35,726 nt of DNA, taken from the NCBI GenBank assembly GCA_027485045.1, contig JAIXRU010000282.1:1-35726 (forward strand), written 5' to 3'. Source of the DNA: Opitutaceae bacterium. GTDB taxonomy: Bacteria; Verrucomicrobiota; Verrucomicrobiia; Opitutales; Opitutaceae. A program made the position numbers and the translations under genes. Below the pieces are notes generated by a model. That model was not told where the DNA came from. It was given only the letters and a program-made list of their open reading frames with translations, and did not search any database. This document shows, one piece after another, positions 34,603 through 35,726 of the stretch; position 1 is the stretch's first letter; each line of letters opens with the position of its first letter.

Positions 34603-35726
34603 ATGCCGCGCATTAAAGATAGCTGCAAACAAGACCTCAAACTGCGCATTAACATCGTAGACGTGGTCTCCCGTGTGGCCACCCCGCGGCGGGCCGGCGG
34701 AAGTAAATTCAAGGCCCTCTGCCCGTTTCATCAGGAAAAATCGCCTTCGTTCCACTTCGATTCCGACAAGGGCTTTTACAAATGCTTCGGCTGCGGAAAA
34801 TCGGGCGACATTTTCACTTTTGTCCAGGAAACCGAGGGACTGAATTTTAGCGAGTCGATCGAGGCCCTCGCCCAGCGCTTTAACATCGCGCTCGAATATG
34901 AAGAAGGCGGTGGCGGCCCCAGCCGCGAGGAACGCTCCCTGCGCCAGGAACTTTTCGATCTGCACGAATTCGCCGCCGAACACCTCCACCAAGCCTTCAA
35001 AGGCGCAGGGGATGCCGCCACTTGGATGCGCGACTACTGGATTCGTGATCGTCGTTTCAGCCCTGAACTGGCCGATGAATTCAAAATCGGCCTGGCCGAC
35101 CCCACCGGCTCAGGCCTGGGCGGGGCTTTGATGCGAAAAAAGTTTTCCGAGGCAGCCCTGCGCCAGTGCGGGCTTTTTTTCATTTACGAGGACCAGCTCC
35201 TCACTGTTGGCGCGCTTCGCCCCCGCTTCCGCGGCCGTCTGATGATACCGATTCGCGACCATCAGGGCCGCGTAGTCGCCTTTACCGCCCGCCAGACCAA
35301 GCTCACCCCGGAGGATGATCCCGCCCGGGAAGCCAAGTACGTTAACTCGCCCGAAACCCCGATTTTCACCAAGGGAAACCTGCTCTTTAACCTCGACCGC
35401 GCCCGTGCCCACGTCGGCGACGGCAAACCCTTCGTGATGGTCGAGGGCCAGCTCGACGCCCTGCGCTGCTGGTCGGTCGGTCTCAAAACCGCCATCGCCC
35501 CCCAAGGCACCTCGATTACCGATGGCCAGCTTCACCTCCTGCGTCGCTACCACACCGAGCTGGAATGCTTTTTCGATAGCGACGGCGCCGGCCAAAAAGC
35601 CGCGCTGCGCCTGCTCCCCTTGGCCCTAAAAACCGGGATCGAAGTGCGTTTCCTCACTTTGGCCGGCGAAGGCAAAGTCGATCCCGACCTGCTCTTCTTG
35701 GAAAAAGGCCTGGCCGGCTACGACGA
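34603..35726 (+). CDS. dnaG: DNA primase (partial, runs off right edge)
   Basis: MPRIKDSCKQDLKLRINIVDVVSRVA; zinc finger CPFHQEKSPSFHFDSDKGFYKCFGCGKSGDIFTFVQ; RFRGRLMIPIRDHQGRVVAFTAR; Toprim VMVEGQLDAL...CFFDSDGAGQKAA. Edge-truncated, so absent from the ORF track. Confidence 0.97.
   Translation, partial: MPRIKDSCKQDLKLRINIVDVVSRVATPRRAGGSKFKALCPFHQEKSPSFHFDSDKGFYKCFGCGKSGDIFTFVQETEGLNFSESIEALAQRFNIALEYEEGGGGPSREERSLRQELFDLHEFAAEHLHQAFKGAGDAATWMRDYWIRDRRFSPELADEFKIGLADPTGSGLGGALMRKKFSEAALRQCGLFFIYEDQLLTVGALRPRFRGRLMIPIRDHQGRVVAFTARQTKLTPEDDPAREAKYVNSPETPIFTKGNLLFNLDRARAHVGDGKPFVMVEGQLDALRCWSVGLKTAIAPQGTSITDGQLHLLRRYHTELECFFDSDGAGQKAALRLLPLALKTGIEVRFLTLAGEGKVDPDLLFLEKGLAGYD

Noticed and set aside
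1-35726. CRISPR array, tRNA or rRNA genes
   Set aside because: No regularly spaced repeats and no recognisable tRNA/rRNA sequence seen by eye; a tRNAscan/Infernal run would be needed to exclude small RNAs.

Overview
GC-rich chromosomal window that looks like Verrucomicrobiota/Opitutaceae-type DNA (inferred from gene content and style; no taxonomic search was possible). About 26 protein-coding genes are supportable. They include a WD40 protein, a MamK/MreB-like actin preceded by a small unknown protein, two HTH + metallo-beta-lactamase-fold paralogs, an exosortase/EpsI (DUF3485) fusion next to a secreted protein with a PEVGT-type C-terminal sorting tail, a TPR membrane protein, and a secreted triple-RidA protein divergent from a Tat-exported D-amino-acid-oxidase-like flavoenzyme. 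Also present are a PAS histidine kinase, a Gfo/Idh/MocA oxidoreductase, a cysteine desulfurase, a cyclophilin, and a NitT/TauT-type ABC transporter with fused double permease. thrC is separated from a serA-plsY-hom-lysC run by an accessory island holding a TA-like pair, an orphan toxin-like ORF, a 926-aa PEP-CTERM beta-strand-repeat protein and an IS1182-like transposase remnant. The right side carries an HD hydrolase, a PTS-EIIA/DisA_N fusion (putative c-di-AMP synthase), an isolated nuoA, a DUF362-like protein and the 5' part of dnaG. The best candidates for undescribed systems are the actin + small partner cassette, the exported oxidase + triple-RidA pair, the EIIA-DAC fusion, and the exosortase with a nearby variant-tail substrate.
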